This document shows positions 48,249-60,036 of a stretch of DNA of 64,000 bases, piece by piece. The stretch comes from Vibrio variabilis. Its GTDB lineage: Bacteria > Pseudomonadota > Gammaproteobacteria > Enterobacterales > Vibrionaceae. Below the pieces are notes generated by a model that saw only the letters and a program-made list of their open reading frames with translations, was not told where the DNA came from and did no database searches. The DNA is taken from positions 124,001-188,000 of the forward strand of contig NZ_JYJK01000073.1 of assembly GCF_003263785.1 (NCBI RefSeq). Direction: 5' to 3'. A program made the position numbers and the translations under genes. Each line of letters opens with the position of its first letter. Position 1 is the stretch's first letter.

Positions 48249-49997
48249 CTAAAACAAGAAGTAGCGCTGAGCCATTGGCAGTACTTCTGCTGGTTCACAC
48301 ACCAGCAACTCACCGTCCGCGCGGACTTGATAAGTTTGAGAGTCCACCTCGATGTTGGGTTGCCAATCATTGAGCTTCATATCCGCTTTACTAATGGTTC
48401 GGCACTGCTTGGCGACACCAATCAGACTGCCAAGACCTAGCTGTGAAGCAATATCAGCGTCCGCGGCTGCTTGGGATACGAACAACATGGATGTGTTTTG
48501 TGATGCTTTACCATAGCTGCCAAACATAGAACGGTAATGTACTGGCTGCGGTGTTGGGATCGATGCATTGGGATCGCCCATCGGTGCCATCGCAATCATG
48601 CCGCCTTTTAACACTACACTCGGTTTTACACCGAAGAAGGCCGGTTTCCAGAGCACTAAATCGGCGAGTTTCCCAACTTCAATCGAGCCAATCTCATGTG
48701 CCATGCCGTGAGTAATGGCCGGGTTAATGGTGTACTTGGCGACATAGCGCTTGAGACGGAAGTTATCGCTGTAACTTGAATCTTGTTTGAGGCTCCCGCG
48801 CTGCACTTTCATCTTGTGAGCAGTTTGCCAAGTACGGGTAATGACCTCACCAACGCGTCCCATCGCTTGCGAGTCAGAGGCAATCATGGAAAACGCGCCT
48901 AGGTCATGGAGGATGTCTTCTGCGGCGATGGTTTCGCGGCGAATACGGGACTCAGCAAACGCCACATCTTCCGCAATCGAGGGTGATAAATGGTGACACA
49001 CCATCAACATATCGAGATGTTCATCTACTGTGTTGACCGTGTATGGTCTCGTTGGGTTGGTGGAGGATGGCAGTACATTGGATTCACCAGCGGCTTTGAT
49101 GATATCTGGAGCGTGCCCCCTCCCGCCCCTTCCGTGTGTAGGTATGAATGACGCGGTCGCCTATAGCACCCAGTGTCGATTCCACAAAACCAGATTCGTT
49201 AAGCGTATCGGTATGAATGGCAACCTGCACATCCATTTCATCGGCAACGGTTAAACAGGTATCAATGGAAGCCGGTGTTGTCCCCAATCTTCATGCAGTT
49301 TGAGACCTACTGCCCCCGCCGTGATCTGCTCACGCAATGCCTCCGGTTGGCTAGCATTACCTTTACCGAGCAAACCAAAGTTCATTGGAAATTGATCCAA
49401 GGATTCAAGCATGCGGTGCATGTTCCAAGGACCCGGCGTACAGGTTGTCGCATTAGTGCCTGTGTTCGGCCCCGTGCCGCCGCCAATCATAGTCGTGACG
49501 CCAGATGCCAACGCTTCTTCAATTTGTTGAGGGCAAATAAAGTGAATATGGGAGTCAATGCCACCAGCGGTCAAAATTGAACCTTCTCCCGCTAACACTT
49601 CGGTACCGGGACCCACGACGATATCAACACCAGGTTGAATGTCTGGGTTTCCCGCTTTGCCTAGTGCTTGAATACGCCCGTTTTTTACTGCGACGTCTGC
49701 TTTGATAATGCCCCAGTAATCAAGAATCAATGCGTTGGTAATAACAAGATCAGGCGTTTCTGCGCTAGGGCGCTGACTTTGTCCCATCCCGTCACGAATG
49801 ACCTTACCACCACCAAATTTAACTTCGTCACCATAGACTGTGAGATCTTTTTCAACTTCTAACCAAAGTTCTGTGTCAGCTAAGCGGACTCGATCCCCTA
49901 CTGTGGGACCAAACATCTCGCGTATGCCTGTCTGGATATCTTCGCCATTATTCTTCCTTGTTGTTTTTAGATTGGCGTTTTGTTTGCAAAGCGACAT
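48249..49997 (-). CDS. ureC: Urease alpha subunit UreC, three frameshifts
   Basis: The catalytic subunit of about 580 residues as reconstructed, including a ~15-residue N-terminal extension before [17 protein letters not shown]. Active-site features: [10 protein letters not shown] (nickel His pair), GLKLHEDWG (carbamylated Lys), HTDTLNE, and the flap with catalytic His MVCHHLSPS. Bases are missing near 49281, near 49136 and in the C run 49116-49120; restoring all three gives one continuous urease sequence ([20 protein letters not shown]). Urease splits urea to ammonia and carbamate in the cytoplasm. Confidence 0.95.
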
Positions 49998-50035
49998 TAA
50001 CTAGCGCAATGCTTGCCTAACGTCAGTACCAGACG

Positions 50036-50370
50036 TTAAAGCGTTCCCATTACTTTGCCTTGGAAACCGTAGACTTCGCGTTTACCTGCAAATGCCACCA
50101 ACTCAACCGTGCGAGACTGCCCTGGCTCGAAACGTGTGGCAGTACCTGCAGGTATGTTGAGACGAAATCCGCGAGTGAGTTCTCGGTCAAAGCTTAAGGC
50201 GTTATTGACTTCGAAGAAGTGGTAATGCGATCCAATTTGCACTGGGCGATCACCGAGATTTTCGACCTTCACAGACACCGTTTCTCTGCCGACATTGAGC
50301 TCAATGTCGCCTTTGGCGGTTTCAACCTGCCTGGCACGAAGCCTGTGTATTGCTTTGATGAACCTGCCAT
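50036..50370 (-). CDS. ureB: Urease beta subunit UreB, one frameshift
   Basis: About 111 residues after repair. The start at 50370 has a perfect ribosome site (AGGAGGTGAC directly before ATG) and begins [15 protein letters not shown] base is missing near 50330, after which the frame continues [21 protein letters not shown] and [18 protein letters not shown], the conserved beta-subunit core. Reading only the uninterrupted frame would lose the first 30 residues. Confidence 0.92.
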
Positions 50371-50427
50371 GTCACCTCCTAATTCCGTTAAACGAGTTTG
50401 TTAAACACCAGTTTTTAAAAGAAAGTC

Positions 50428-50730
50428 TTAGACAATAGGTTCATGGACAGTCACCAATTTGGTGCCGTCTGGAAAGGTGGCTTCAACTTGAACATCGGGA
50501 ATCATTGAGGGTACGCCCTCCATGACATCTTCGGTGGTAAGTAATGTGCGGCCAAAATCCATGAGTTCCGAAACGGTCTTGCCTTCTCTAGCGCCCTCTA
50601 AAATGGCGCTAGAGATCAAAGCAACGGATTCTGGGTAATTGAGTTTTAAGCCTTTGTCTTTGCGCTGTTTAGCGAGCATGCCTGCGCAAAAGATCAGAAG
50701 TTTGTCCTTCTCTCTTGGGGTCAATTCCAT
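50428..50730 (-). CDS. ureA: Urease gamma subunit UreA
   Basis: 100 residues, intact and of standard length. [41 protein letters not shown], and [27 protein letters not shown] are diagnostic of the gamma chain. It forms the (ABC)3 trimer with UreB and UreC. Confidence 0.96.
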   Translation of the reverse strand: MELTPREKDKLLIFCAGMLAKQRKDKGLKLNYPESVALISSAILEGAREGKTVSELMDFGRTLLTTEDVMEGVPSMIPDVQVEATFPDGTKLVTVHEPIV

Positions 50731-50763
50731 TGATAAGCCTTATTGTCGATTCTATTTGTTGGT

Positions 50764-51663
50764 TCAGGTTGCCCAAATCCTAGGTGGATAAGGACATTCG
50801 CCCGTCCAATGCTCTCTCGCCGCCTGCCAAACCTGTTGGAAGCAATCTAAGATCACTTCGCTCCAGTTACCTAACGCACGAATTACAAGCAAATTTTCTA
50901 ACTGGCTCGCAGCGATAACCACTGCACCTTTTTTGTTGTCTTGCTGCATGTTAGAGAGCAAGCTCTGTACCAACTGGCTAAAATCTTCGTCATCAATTGA
51001 AATATACAAAGTCCCCATCATTTGATAGTCGAGAAGCCCTTTGTTTTTCAGAAGGTTATCTTCACCTCTAACATTCAAGCCTTCTGTCAACAGTCGCTTT
51101 CCATCAAGGTAAATCTCTGTTTTTCCTACCAAATGACCAGAGCTAAATCCCTCACTTAGTGCAGGGCGACCAAAACAGTGCATCTCCCAGCCCAAAAATT
51201 GTGCACCGGTTTCTAAATGCACCTCGGTATCCATACGCACATGCGCATCTGGGAAAAAGATGTTTTCTTGAGGTAACCACTCAAGGCGAGATCCCTTTTC
51301 AACCTTAAGGATCTGACGCTGTTTGGCGTATTTAGTTTCTGAGCGATAGAACTTGGTGGCACCAGGCGTCGTTATGAGTACCTGCGCTCCGCGCTCTGCT
51401 ATCGCCTTGATCTGTAATGTATCACCGCCAACGACGCCACCCGGAGGATGGAGTAAATAGGTATGACACGGATTCCCTTCGGGATAGAGCGGCCGCTGAA
51501 TCGCGAGCGGCCCTTTCTGTGAACGGTGCTTAAGCACCGTTTTATCGCCTCGGTTAACAAAACCAAGATCGAGTGTCGCTTTCCAGCCAAACTCGGTTTG
51601 TGCATCAATAACCTGTCCAAGGCCTAGATGCGGCTCAACATGTGTTTGTGCAGTTGCCGTCAT
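50764..51663 (-). CDS. ureD: Urease accessory protein UreD
   Basis: 299 residues, intact. Motifs LHPPGGVVGGDTLQI, LLTTPGATKFYRS (written ITTPGATKFYRS here), and WLPQENIFFPDA match UreD, the scaffold that docks UreF and UreG onto apo-urease. Its ATG overlaps the urtE stop (ATGA at 51660-51663), which shows that the transporter and urease genes form one operon. Confidence 0.94.
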   Translation of the reverse strand: MTATAQTHVEPHLGLGQVIDAQTEFGWKATLDLGFVNRGDKTVLKHRSQKGPLAIQRPLYPEGNPCHTYLLHPPGGVVGGDTLQIKAIAERGAQVLITTPGATKFYRSETKYAKQRQILKVEKGSRLEWLPQENIFFPDAHVRMDTEVHLETGAQFLGWEMHCFGRPALSEGFSSGHLVGKTEIYLDGKRLLTEGLNVRGEDNLLKNKGLLDYQMMGTLYISIDDEDFSQLVQSLLSNMQQDNKKGAVVIAASQLENLLVIRALGNWSEVILDCFQQVWQAAREHWTGECPYPPRIWAT

Positions 51664-52355
51664 ACCGTCAAATACTCCTTAATGAGTCCATCATTCAGTG
51701 CCGACATTTCCCCTTCAGCGACTTGGCGACCTCGGTCGAGAATGCAGAATTGATCACCCACTTTTCTCGCAAATGGGAGCTTCTGCTCCACCAACAACAC
51801 CGTCAGACCCAACTTCTCATTGAGCATTCGGATGATGTCACCGATTTCCTGGACAATGTTTGGCTGAATGCCTTCGGTTGGCTCATCGAGGATCAACAGC
51901 TTCGGATTGACCACCAGAGCACGACCAATAGCCAGTTGCTGCTGCTGACCTCCCGATAGATCGCCTCCTCGGCGATGAAGCATCTCTTTTAGGACAGGGA
52001 ACAGATCGAAAATGAACTCTGGGATCTTACGATCGCCCTTAGCTCGAATCGGAAGACCCACTTCTAGATTCTCTTGCACCGTTAGCATTGGAAAAATCTG
52101 TCTACCTTGAGGCACATAGCCGATGCCCATTCGTGGACGAGACTCAGCATCGTGCTTCAACAAGGACTCACCATGGAGCTGAATGTCGCCGCTGTTAACT
52201 TTGACCAAACCCATGATGCACTGAAGTAACGTGGTTTTACCGACACCATTACGTCCCATGAGCACGGTACATTTACCTTCAGGGATCGACATATCAAGAT
52301 CCCACAAGGTGTGGCTTTCACCATAAAACTGATTGAGTGATTGAATCTGTAGCAT
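51660..52355 (-). CDS. urtE: Urea ABC transporter ATPase UrtE
   Basis: 231 residues, intact. Walker A GRNGVGKTTLL, signature LSGGQQQQLAIGRAL, Walker B LLILDEPTEGIQP. It is of the LivF branch, which powers branched-chain amino acid and urea uptake. Its neighbours make urea the substrate. The next gene upstream is urtD (1-bp gap). Confidence 0.94.
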   Translation of the reverse strand: MLQIQSLNQFYGESHTLWDLDMSIPEGKCTVLMGRNGVGKTTLLQCIMGLVKVNSGDIQLHGESLLKHDAESRPRMGIGYVPQGRQIFPMLTVQENLEVGLPIRAKGDRKIPEFIFDLFPVLKEMLHRRGGDLSGGQQQQLAIGRALVVNPKLLILDEPTEGIQPNIVQEIGDIIRMLNEKLGLTVLLVEQKLPFARKVGDQFCILDRGRQVAEGEMSALNDGLIKEYLTV

Positions 52356-52356
52356 G

Positions 52357-53206
52357 CTATTCCCCTAGATAAACCTGTTTAACTTCCGGATGCGACTGAA
52401 CCTGATCCATGGTTCCTTCGGCCAGCACATGACCTTGATGTAACACGGTCACATGGCTTGCGATGGAACGAACAAAGTCCATGTCGTGCTCAACCACCAC
52501 CACAGAATGTTTACCCGCGAGCGAGTTCAGCAGCTCTGAGGTTCTGTCCATTTCTTGGTGCGTCATCCCTGCCACCGGCTCATCGACCAGTAGCAACTTG
52601 GGGTTTTGCATCAGTAGCATGCCGATCTCTAGCCACTGCTTTTGTCCATGAGAAAGATTCCCTGCATTTAAAGCGGCATTGTCTTTTAAGTGGATAAGCT
52701 CAAGTACCGATTCCAACTTGTCTTGCTGCTCGCCAGACAAAGACGCGGTGTAAGTTCCCCACACACCACGAACGCCCGACATGGCAAGCTCTAAGTTCTG
52801 CCAAACGGTTAGACATTCAATCACAGTCGCTTTTGAAACTTACGCCCCACCCCTGCGTTGGCAATTTCAGATTCATTCATCTTGAGCAAATTAATGTTTG
52901 ATCCGAGCCAAACCTCACCCGTGTCGGGTTTGGTTTTGCCAGTAATGATGTCCATCATGGTGGTTTTGCCTGCGCCATTAGGTCCGATGATGCAGCGCAG
53001 CTCCCCTCCTTGATATAGAGGTTCAAGTCATTGATGGCTTTAAAACCATCAAAACTCTTATTCACGCCTTCTACATACAAAAGAATATTATGGCGAGTGT
53101 CGACAAGAGGATGTTGGTCAGGCTTTAGAAATGAGAACACCTCATCACGCTTGGTAATTTCCTGTACCGAGCTTTTTAGCTGCTGGGCTCTGTGTAATGT
53201 CGTCAT
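52357..53206 (-). CDS. urtD: Urea ABC transporter ATPase UrtD, two frameshifts
   Basis: About 283 residues after repair. Bases are missing in the C run 53003-53006 and the T run 52831-52834 (plus-strand coordinates). Restoring them recovers Walker A (GPNGAGKTT) and GRKFQKATVIECLTVWQNLELAM, followed by LSHGQKQWLEIGMLL and Walker B LLLVDEPVAGM in the open part. It is a LivG-type ATPase. The start overlaps the urtC stop. Confidence 0.92.
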
Positions 53207-54388
53207 GCTGTTACCTCCTTTTCAGACGCCTGAGTAGGTGTAGATCGCTTCTTCATTAGAGCTATTTTGTCTGAAATAAAACCAATCAAACCCTTCGGGA
53301 AATACATGGTCGACAATACAAACAGTCCACCGAGGCAAATAGCCATACTTCAGGAAACTCAACCGTAAACCAGCTCTTGGCGTAGTTGATAACCAGCGCA
53401 CCGACAATCGCCCCAAACAAAGTGGCTCGACCGCCAAGCGCCACCCACACGACGATTTCAATGGAGTTAAGCGGAGCAAACTCACCTGGGTTGATAATGC
53501 CAACTTGAGGCACATAAAGCGCACCCGCGATACCAGCGATGACTGCTGATAAGACGAATATCCATAGTTTGATGCCATCGACGTCATAACCCATGAAGCG
53601 CGTTCTTGATTCCGTATCACGGATTGCCATAGATACTCGACCAAGACGACTACTGATAACGGTTCGACAAACAATGTAGCTAATGATGAGTGCAATCCCC
53701 GTCACCACAAATAGAGCAATTTTGGTGGAATCTTGCTGCAGGCTATAGCAAGAATGTCTTTGAAATCGGTCAGGCCATTATTGCCGCCAAAACCCATTTC
53801 ATTGCGGAAAAACGCCAGCATCAAAGCATAGGTCAGAGCCTGAGTCATAATGGAGAGATAAACACCAGAAACACGGGAGCGAAACGCCAGATAGCCGAAC
53901 ACATAGGCTAATGCACCAGGCACAAGCACAACCATCAGACAAGCGAACCAAAACTGGTCAAAGCCGTGCCAAAACCAAGGAAGCTCTTGCCAATTTAGGA
54001 ACACCATAAAGTCAGGCAGAATCGGGTTGCCATACACTCCCCTATCCCCAATTTGACGCATCAGGTACATACCCATGGCATAGCCACCAAGCGCAAAAAA
54101 CGCACCATGCCCTAAACTGAGGATCCCGAGATAACCCCAAACCAGATCGACCGCCAAGGCAAGCATGGCATAGCTCAGATACTTACCCATCAGTGAAATA
54201 GTAAATGTCTCAACGTGAAGCGGATGACCCGATGGCAATAGTGTGTTCGCTAGCGGAATCAAGATAACAGCGGCTAAGATCGCTAGGATTGTGAGCTGTC
54301 CTCCTTTATCACCACGCATTGCCGCGAGGACAAACGACTGAGATCCAGCACCTGCCGGATGGCCAGAAGATTGAATTGTTGATTGCAT
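53203..54388 (-). CDS. urtC: Urea ABC transporter permease UrtC, two frameshifts
   Basis: About 395 residues after repair, LivM-type inner-membrane permease with eight or more helices. Motifs LGYLGILSLGHGAFFALGGYAMGMYLM (in part) and WVALGGRATLFGAIVGALVIN. Bases are missing near 53748 and near 53334. Joins read KDILGYSLQQDSTKIALF and WLFALGGLFVLSTMYFPKG. The repaired frame ends with TGA at 53203-53205 overlapping urtD. Confidence 0.92.
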
Positions 54389-54397
54389 ACGTTTTCC

Positions 54398-56021
54398 TTA
54401 ACCTTCTGCCGCACGACCGCGCTGTGGGAAGAGTCCACGAGGGCGTTTTTGAATAAACAAAATGATGAACACGAGCACCAAAATCTTGGCAAGAACGGCG
54501 CCAGCCCATGGCTCAAGGATCTTGTTGAATAGACCTAGACTTAGTCCAGCAACTAAGGTTCCCCATAGGTTCCCGACACCACCAAACACAACCACCATAA
54601 AGGAGTCGATAATGTAAGCTTGTCCCATGTTAGGCCCCACATTGGTCAATTGAGATAACGCCACACCGGCCACACCCGCGACCCCGAACCGAGTCCAAAC
54701 GTCATAGCATCGACTCGCTCTGAGCGAATACCCATTGCTCTTGCCATCGCTCTGTTTTGAGACACAGCGCGAACCTGAAGACCGAGTGGTGTTTTCTTTA
54801 ACACCATGACCAAGCCAACAAACACCATGATGCAGAATAAAATGATGTATAAGCGGTTATAGGTCAGTGACAGCATTGGGTTGATATTCAAAGCACCTGA
54901 CATCCAATCTGGCGTGCTCACAGAACGGTTAAGAGGAGAGAAAATAGAGCGAACCGCCTGCTGCAAGATCAAGCTGATACCAAATGTTGCTAATAAGGTT
55001 TCTAGAGGACGACCATAGAGGTGACGAATGACACTTCGCTCTATCGCTATGCCAACCAAACCAGAGACAATAAACGCCATCGGAATTGATAGGATAAGCG
55101 CCATACCGATATTGTTTGGCATAAGCTGCTGCATCACATAAGTGGTGTACGCGCCAATCATAATAAGCTCGCCGTGAGCCATGTTGATAACGCCCATCAC
55201 GCCAAAGGTAATGGCAAGGCCGATGCAGCTAGAACGAGTACTGAACCTAGACTCAAACCAAAGAAGACAGTTTCGACACCCGAGTAAAATTTCTGACTCT
55301 GCTGATAGCTGTCAAGCGCTCGCTCGGCAGCAGCAACGACTCGCTCATCTTTTTCATTGTCGATAACTTGGTTTAAGGTCTGTAAAACGACAGATTGCTT
55401 GTAACCAGAAAGGGTCTCGATCGCGGTGATTTTGTCTACGCTCGTGTCCCCTGTTAGCGATTGGTCAATCGCCAGCGCTAAGTTAAGAATGTTGAGCACA
55501 TCGGCATCTTGCTCAATCTCTTTTCTTTGCTGCAGTTTCGCCATAACGGCATCATCCGTCTTACCCAAAAAGGCGGTTACCGCGCTTAGACGAATTGAAG
55601 GTTCAGAATTCGACAAACCAAGCGATGCGATTTCTAGGCGAATCATGCCGCGTAGTTTGTTGTTTACTCGAACTTTCTTAAACTGACGAGAGGACTCGAT
55701 GGCAAGCGTCGTATCATCCCAAGCGCTTTTCGCGGTGGGAGACTTTTTGATGTCGTCTGAAATGTACAAAGCCTGAAACTGCTCACTCTTTTTGTCTTTG
55801 ACATAATAGAGGTCACCTTCAAGCCAAGCGGTTAATACCGATTTTGCGACTGTTGAAGATTCATTCTCAACAATCCAAGTCATCGCTGACTCTTTTAGAG
55901 GGTTGTTTTTTCCTATGAGTGCTTGGGCAAACGTCTCCCTGTCACTTACGCTAGCCAACGCGAAGTGCGTACTCAAAACAAAGAACACCACGACTTTCAA
56001 TATCTGAATTATGGTTTTCAT
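54398..56021 (-). CDS. urtB: Urea ABC transporter permease UrtB, two frameshifts
   Basis: About 541 residues after repair. Signal peptide, then a ~210-residue helical periplasmic extension with HEAT-like repeats, as usual in proteobacterial UrtB, then the LivH-type permease with INMAHGELIMIGAYTTYV and FGGVGNLWGTLVAGL. Bases are missing near 55223 and in the C run 54682-54685. Joins read VLAAIGLAITFGVMGVINM and LGSGVAGVAGVALSQLTN. It precedes urtC by only 9 bp. Confidence 0.92.
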
Positions 56022-56127
56022 GAAATGCGTCCTTTTGGCTGCCAGAGCCTGACGTGAACTCCGGCAGAAATAAAAAGGCGCCTCAGCCTTTAAGGAAGGA
56101 ACGGGAGAGGCACCGAATGACGAGGAT

Positions 56128-57416
56128 TTATTGTGCGCTACCTGAACACTTGCCTGTCTCTACGTTGAATGCGCCACATGAGAATGGCTTCGCCCAGCTT
56201 GAGTAAAGCTTGGCTGATTCAGGTAGGTAGTTAGACCAAGCATCACCCGCGACTAGACCTGTGGTCTCCCAAACAACGTCAAACTGACCGTCGTCTTGGA
56301 TTTCGCCAATCAGAACCGGCTTCGTGATGTGGTGGTTTGGTAGCATGGTTGAGTAGCCACCGGATAGGTTGGGTACAGACACACCGATCAGTGCATCTTG
56401 TACTTCTTCAGCATCTGTCGTGCCAGCATTGGTCACCGCTTGTGTCCACATATTGAAGCCAATGTAGTGCGCTTCCATCGGATCGTTCGTCACACGTTTT
56501 TCGCTAGCAATAAACTTCTGCCAGGTTTCAACGAATTCTTCATTGGCATCGGTATCCACACTCATGAAGTAGTTCCATGCCGCTAAGTGACCCACCAACG
56601 CGGACGTATCCATCCCCGAGAGCTCTTCTTCACCAACTGAGAATGCCACCACCGGGATGTCTTCAGATGAGACGCCTTGCGCGCCTAGCTCTTTGTAAAA
56701 CGGTACGTTTGCGTCACCATTGATGGTCGACACCACGGCGGTTTTCTTACCTTCTGAGCCAAACTTCTTGATGTCAGAAACAATCGACTGCCAATCAGAA
56801 TGACCAAATGGCGTATAGCTAATCATGATGTCTGATTCGCTCACCCCTTTTGACTTCAGGTAAGACTCTAAGATTTTATTCGTTGTACGTGGATAAACAT
56901 AATCTGTCCCCGCCAGAACCCAGCGCTTAACCTCAAGCTCATTCATCAAGTAGTCAACCGCAGGAACGGCTTGTTGGTTTGGCGCAGCACCTGTGTAAAA
57001 AACGTTTTTAGATGACTCTTCACCCTCATACTGCACTGGGTAGAAAAGAATACTGTTTAACTCTTCAAACACAGGAAGCATCGATTTTCGAGATACCGAC
57101 GTCCAACCACCGAATACCACGTCAACCTTCTCTTTCTCAATCAGCTCACGTGCTTTCTCGGCAAAGAGAGGCCAGTTTGATGCTGGGTCTACCACAACGC
57201 TTCAAGCTTTTTGCCCAATAGGCCGCCTTTCTTGTTTTGCTCTTCCACCAACATCAAAATGGTGTCTTTCAGCGTCGTTTCACTGATTGCCATCGTACCT
57301 GACAGTGAGTGTAGAACGCCGACTTTGATCGTTTCCTCTTCAGCCATCGCCATGCCAGATGCAAAAGCCAGTGACGCGCCCATCGCTGCAAGCTTTAATT
57401 TGAACGTCATGTTCAT
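56128..57416 (-). CDS. urtA: Periplasmic urea-binding protein UrtA, one frameshift
   Basis: About 429 residues after repair. Signal peptide ending MAMA, then [31 protein letters not shown] and [13 protein letters not shown], the type I binding-protein fold of UrtA. One base is missing near 57197; the join reads [19 protein letters not shown]. It is the first gene of the operon and directs substrate capture. 106 bp separate it from urtB. Confidence 0.94.
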
Positions 57417-57459
57417 GTTGGATATCTCCTTGTAATGAATAGTTATTCAAAATTATTAC

Positions 57460-57476
57460 TTCAAGAAGAGTGCCAA
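57460..57476 (-). promoter_or_regulatory. Candidate sigma-54 promoter of the urt-ure operon
   Basis: The minus strand reads TTGGCACTCTTCTTGAA. TTGGCAC matches the -24 element exactly. The -12 element is TTGA rather than TTGC, with the correct 10-nt spacing between GG and the GA dinucleotide. It lies about 44-60 bp before the urtA start. Nitrogen-limitation control is inferred. Confidence 0.6.
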
Positions 57477-57560
57477 TTTGGACAACATTGTTTAATAGCG
57501 ACATAACGTTATGAAAATATTCTAGTTTTATTTTTGGCGCACAACATGGATGCTGTTAGT

Positions 57561-57648
57561 TCAATTTGGTGCGCTGCATCTTGGTGCAATTACAGTCCAT
57601 ATTTCACCAGATTAGAGAAATCGCTCGCATAAGCACCAATTTAATGCA
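57561..57648. promoter_or_regulatory. Candidate NtrC-binding region upstream of urtA
   Basis: AGCACCAATTTAATGCA (57632-57648) fits the NtrC pattern TGCAC-N7-GTGCA with one mismatch per half-site. GGTGC elements also occur at 57568-57572 and 57583-57587. All lie about 90-190 bp upstream of the sigma-54-like promoter, the usual enhancer distance. The remaining 57417-57788 region holds no gene. Confidence 0.5.
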
Positions 57649-57788
57649 GTCAAGTTAATAACTTGGCATTCTCACGAGCGCAAGACACACCGCGTTTTGC
57701 GAGGTAACTCTCACTACAAAAAGAGTAATTCGTTGCATATCGTGATCAAAGTCAGTAGCGTGAAAAACAAACAACCAGGGAGAACGCT

Positions 57789-59164
57789 ATGGAACCACCG
57801 TCGTATCGCTACTTTATTAAAAACGCCCTAATTCTTGGGATTCCAATTGCACTTCAAAGCTTATTGATGAGCAGTTTAGGTTTTGTCGACAGTTTAATGA
57901 TCAGTCAATTGGGCACAGAAAAAGTCGCGGCGGCGGGCATTGGCGCTCGAATATTTTGGGTTTCCATCGTCTTGGTATGGGGATTGGGCTCCGGTATGGG
58001 ATCTTGTTAGCCCAATACTGGGGCGCGAACGATGAACAAGGCCTGAAACGCTATCTTGCACTGGGGACAGGCGTCACTCAAGGTCTCGCGTTTTTCTGTT
58101 TCGCGGTGTGCGTTTTCACTCCAACATTACTACCTAGCTTATTTAACCCAAGTGAGACCGTATTGGCACTCGCCAGTGACTACGTGCAATTGCTTGGTAT
58201 TGCCGTGTGTCTATCTGGGTTTGGTATCGCTGCCGACACAGCGCTACGCTCGATAGGCCAAACTCGCATTAACCTGTACGTATCAATACTAGAAACAGCC
58301 CTTAATATCACTTTCAATTACATTCTGATCTTTGGCCACTTAGGTATGCCCGCTATGGGACTCATCGGCGCTGGAATTGGCAGCGTCATCGCACGTTCAA
58401 TACGCTTACTCGTGGTGCTGGTTATCATTTATCGCTACTTTCCTGTGTTGGCTCTGCGTTGGCAAAATGTGGTTGAGGCTTGTGAACGCCGCATGGTCAG
58501 TAAGTTTTTCACTGTTACTTACCCAATCATGGTTGGTACGGTAATTTGGTGCGCTGGACTTTTCACATTCAATATTCTCCTCGGCCGCATAGGGCAGGCT
58601 GAGCTCGCGACGATAGCAGTCATCACTCCGCTTGAATCCATTGGCCTTGCCTTTGGTCACGGTCTATCCACTGCCACTGGGATCATGATTGGCAACAGCT
58701 TAGGCGCGAATCAGTTTAAGCACAGCACACAATATTCCAGATGGGCACTCAAATCGTCCATAGTATTGGGTGCCCTACTTGGTGGAGTATTATTGGTAGC
58801 ACAAAGCGCCATTTTATCTCTCTATGGCGCACTATCTGATGACGTGACACAGCTCATGATTATGAGCTTCCCTATTGTGGCGCTGAGTATCATGTTGCGC
58901 ACCATCAACATCACCCTAATCATTGGCGTGCTGAGAAGTGGTGGGGACAGTAAATTTTGCATGAACATGGACTTTGTTTGCCAATGGATGTGGGCCGTTC
59001 CTGTGACCGCTATGGGTGCCATCGTATTTGAATTACCTTTTACGACGGTACTGCTCTTGATGACATCAGAAGAAATTATCAAAGTGCTGCCAGCGGCATG
59101 GCGAGTCTACAGTGATAAATGGGTGAACAATTTAACAGAAAACACAGAACGCTCGGCAGCCTAG
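57789..59164 (+). CDS. MATE-family multidrug exporter, one frameshift
   Basis: About 458 residues after repair, around twelve transmembrane helices. Typical segments: LGIPIALQSLLMSSLGFVDSLMISQLG, GIGSVIARSIRLL, and a second-half repeat beginning TYPIMVGTVIWCAG. One A is missing near 58000; the join reads GLGSGMGILLAQYWGANDEQG. MATE proteins export cationic drugs and dyes using Na+ or H+. AGGGAGA precedes the start. A hairpin (GCTCGGC/GCCGAGC, 59151-59170) spans the stop. Confidence 0.9.
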
Positions 59165-59190
59165 CCGAGCGCAATGTTAAGCCGACGTGG

Positions 59191-60036
59191 CTAGCCAATT
59201 TCAAATGACGTCACGCCGTAGGTTCTATCCAAGGAAAGTGCCGGTGCCTGTTTAGTGTACATTCGCGCGGTTTCGAAACAAGTCGTCATATCGTGCGAGC
59301 TTGCCAGGGTAACGGCAGGCTCGTTTACTTCTGGCACATCTAAAAAAACCGGTTTCCCAGCGTCTACGCTAGAGACTAACGCTGCATACAACTCATTGGC
59401 AATATGCTCACTATCTGCAAACAGTGGCGCGATTTTGTAGCCAGTATGGCAATCCCTAATAACCCCTGCACCAAGCACCTTACCCTCTTTCACATAGACC
59501 AGAGACGTACCGTGCATTTGACTAAACCAAGCATGGTTAAACTCCCTTCTCGCCACTGGGAAGAAACCATTTAGATAATCTTCAACCTGATAAAAGTCGA
59601 CACTGGTTGCTTTCACTATCGCTTTGCTATCAAAGGCACGCTGGGCACTGCGCCCCTCATAGCGAACATTTCGATGAGACAACACAAATCCGGATCGTTG
59701 GTAGTTTTCTTGTTGGTCTACAACGCCATCCAAAGCGACATTACAGCCATCCAAATACGCCATGCCTTGATTCCATATTTGGATGCCATAACCTTTTCCA
59801 CGGTACTCAGGTTTGACGATGTAGAAACCCAAAAAACCAAAGTTCGCGTCGTACTTTACTACCGAGATACAACCAATGGGCTCTCCATCGAGTTCACCAA
59901 CCAAAAAACCATTAGGATCCGCCATGTGATAGTGCTGTGCGTCGTTTAGCCCAGGGTTCCATCCTTCTTGTGCTGCCCACTCAACCGCGGTGGAAACTTC
60001 ATCTAACGTCATGGTTCTAATACGAAATCCTTTCAT
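59191..60036 (-). CDS. GNAT-family acetyltransferase with C-terminal extension
   Basis: 281 residues. N-terminal GNAT domain with LGFYIVKPEYRGKGYGIQIWNQGMAYL (acetyl-CoA loop YRGKGYG), followed by a second acetyltransferase-like domain (YVKEGKVLGAGVIRD). This is the YitH/DUF1248-like two-domain arrangement. Substrate unknown. It converges on the MATE gene. Confidence 0.82.
   Translation of the reverse strand: MKGFRIRTMTLDEVSTAVEWAAQEGWNPGLNDAQHYHMADPNGFLVGELDGEPIGCISVVKYDANFGFLGFYIVKPEYRGKGYGIQIWNQGMAYLDGCNVALDGVVDQQENYQRSGFVLSHRNVRYEGRSAQRAFDSKAIVKATSVDFYQVEDYLNGFFPVARREFNHAWFSQMHGTSLVYVKEGKVLGAGVIRDCHTGYKIAPLFADSEHIANELYAALVSSVDAGKPVFLDVPEVNEPAVTLASSHDMTTCFETARMYTKQAPALSLDRTYGVTSFEIG

Noticed and set aside
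45676..57416. Urease and urt genes as pseudogenes in decay
   Set aside because: All catalytic and structural motifs are intact, and every break is a one-base shift with no other damage, as in unrelated genes of the window.
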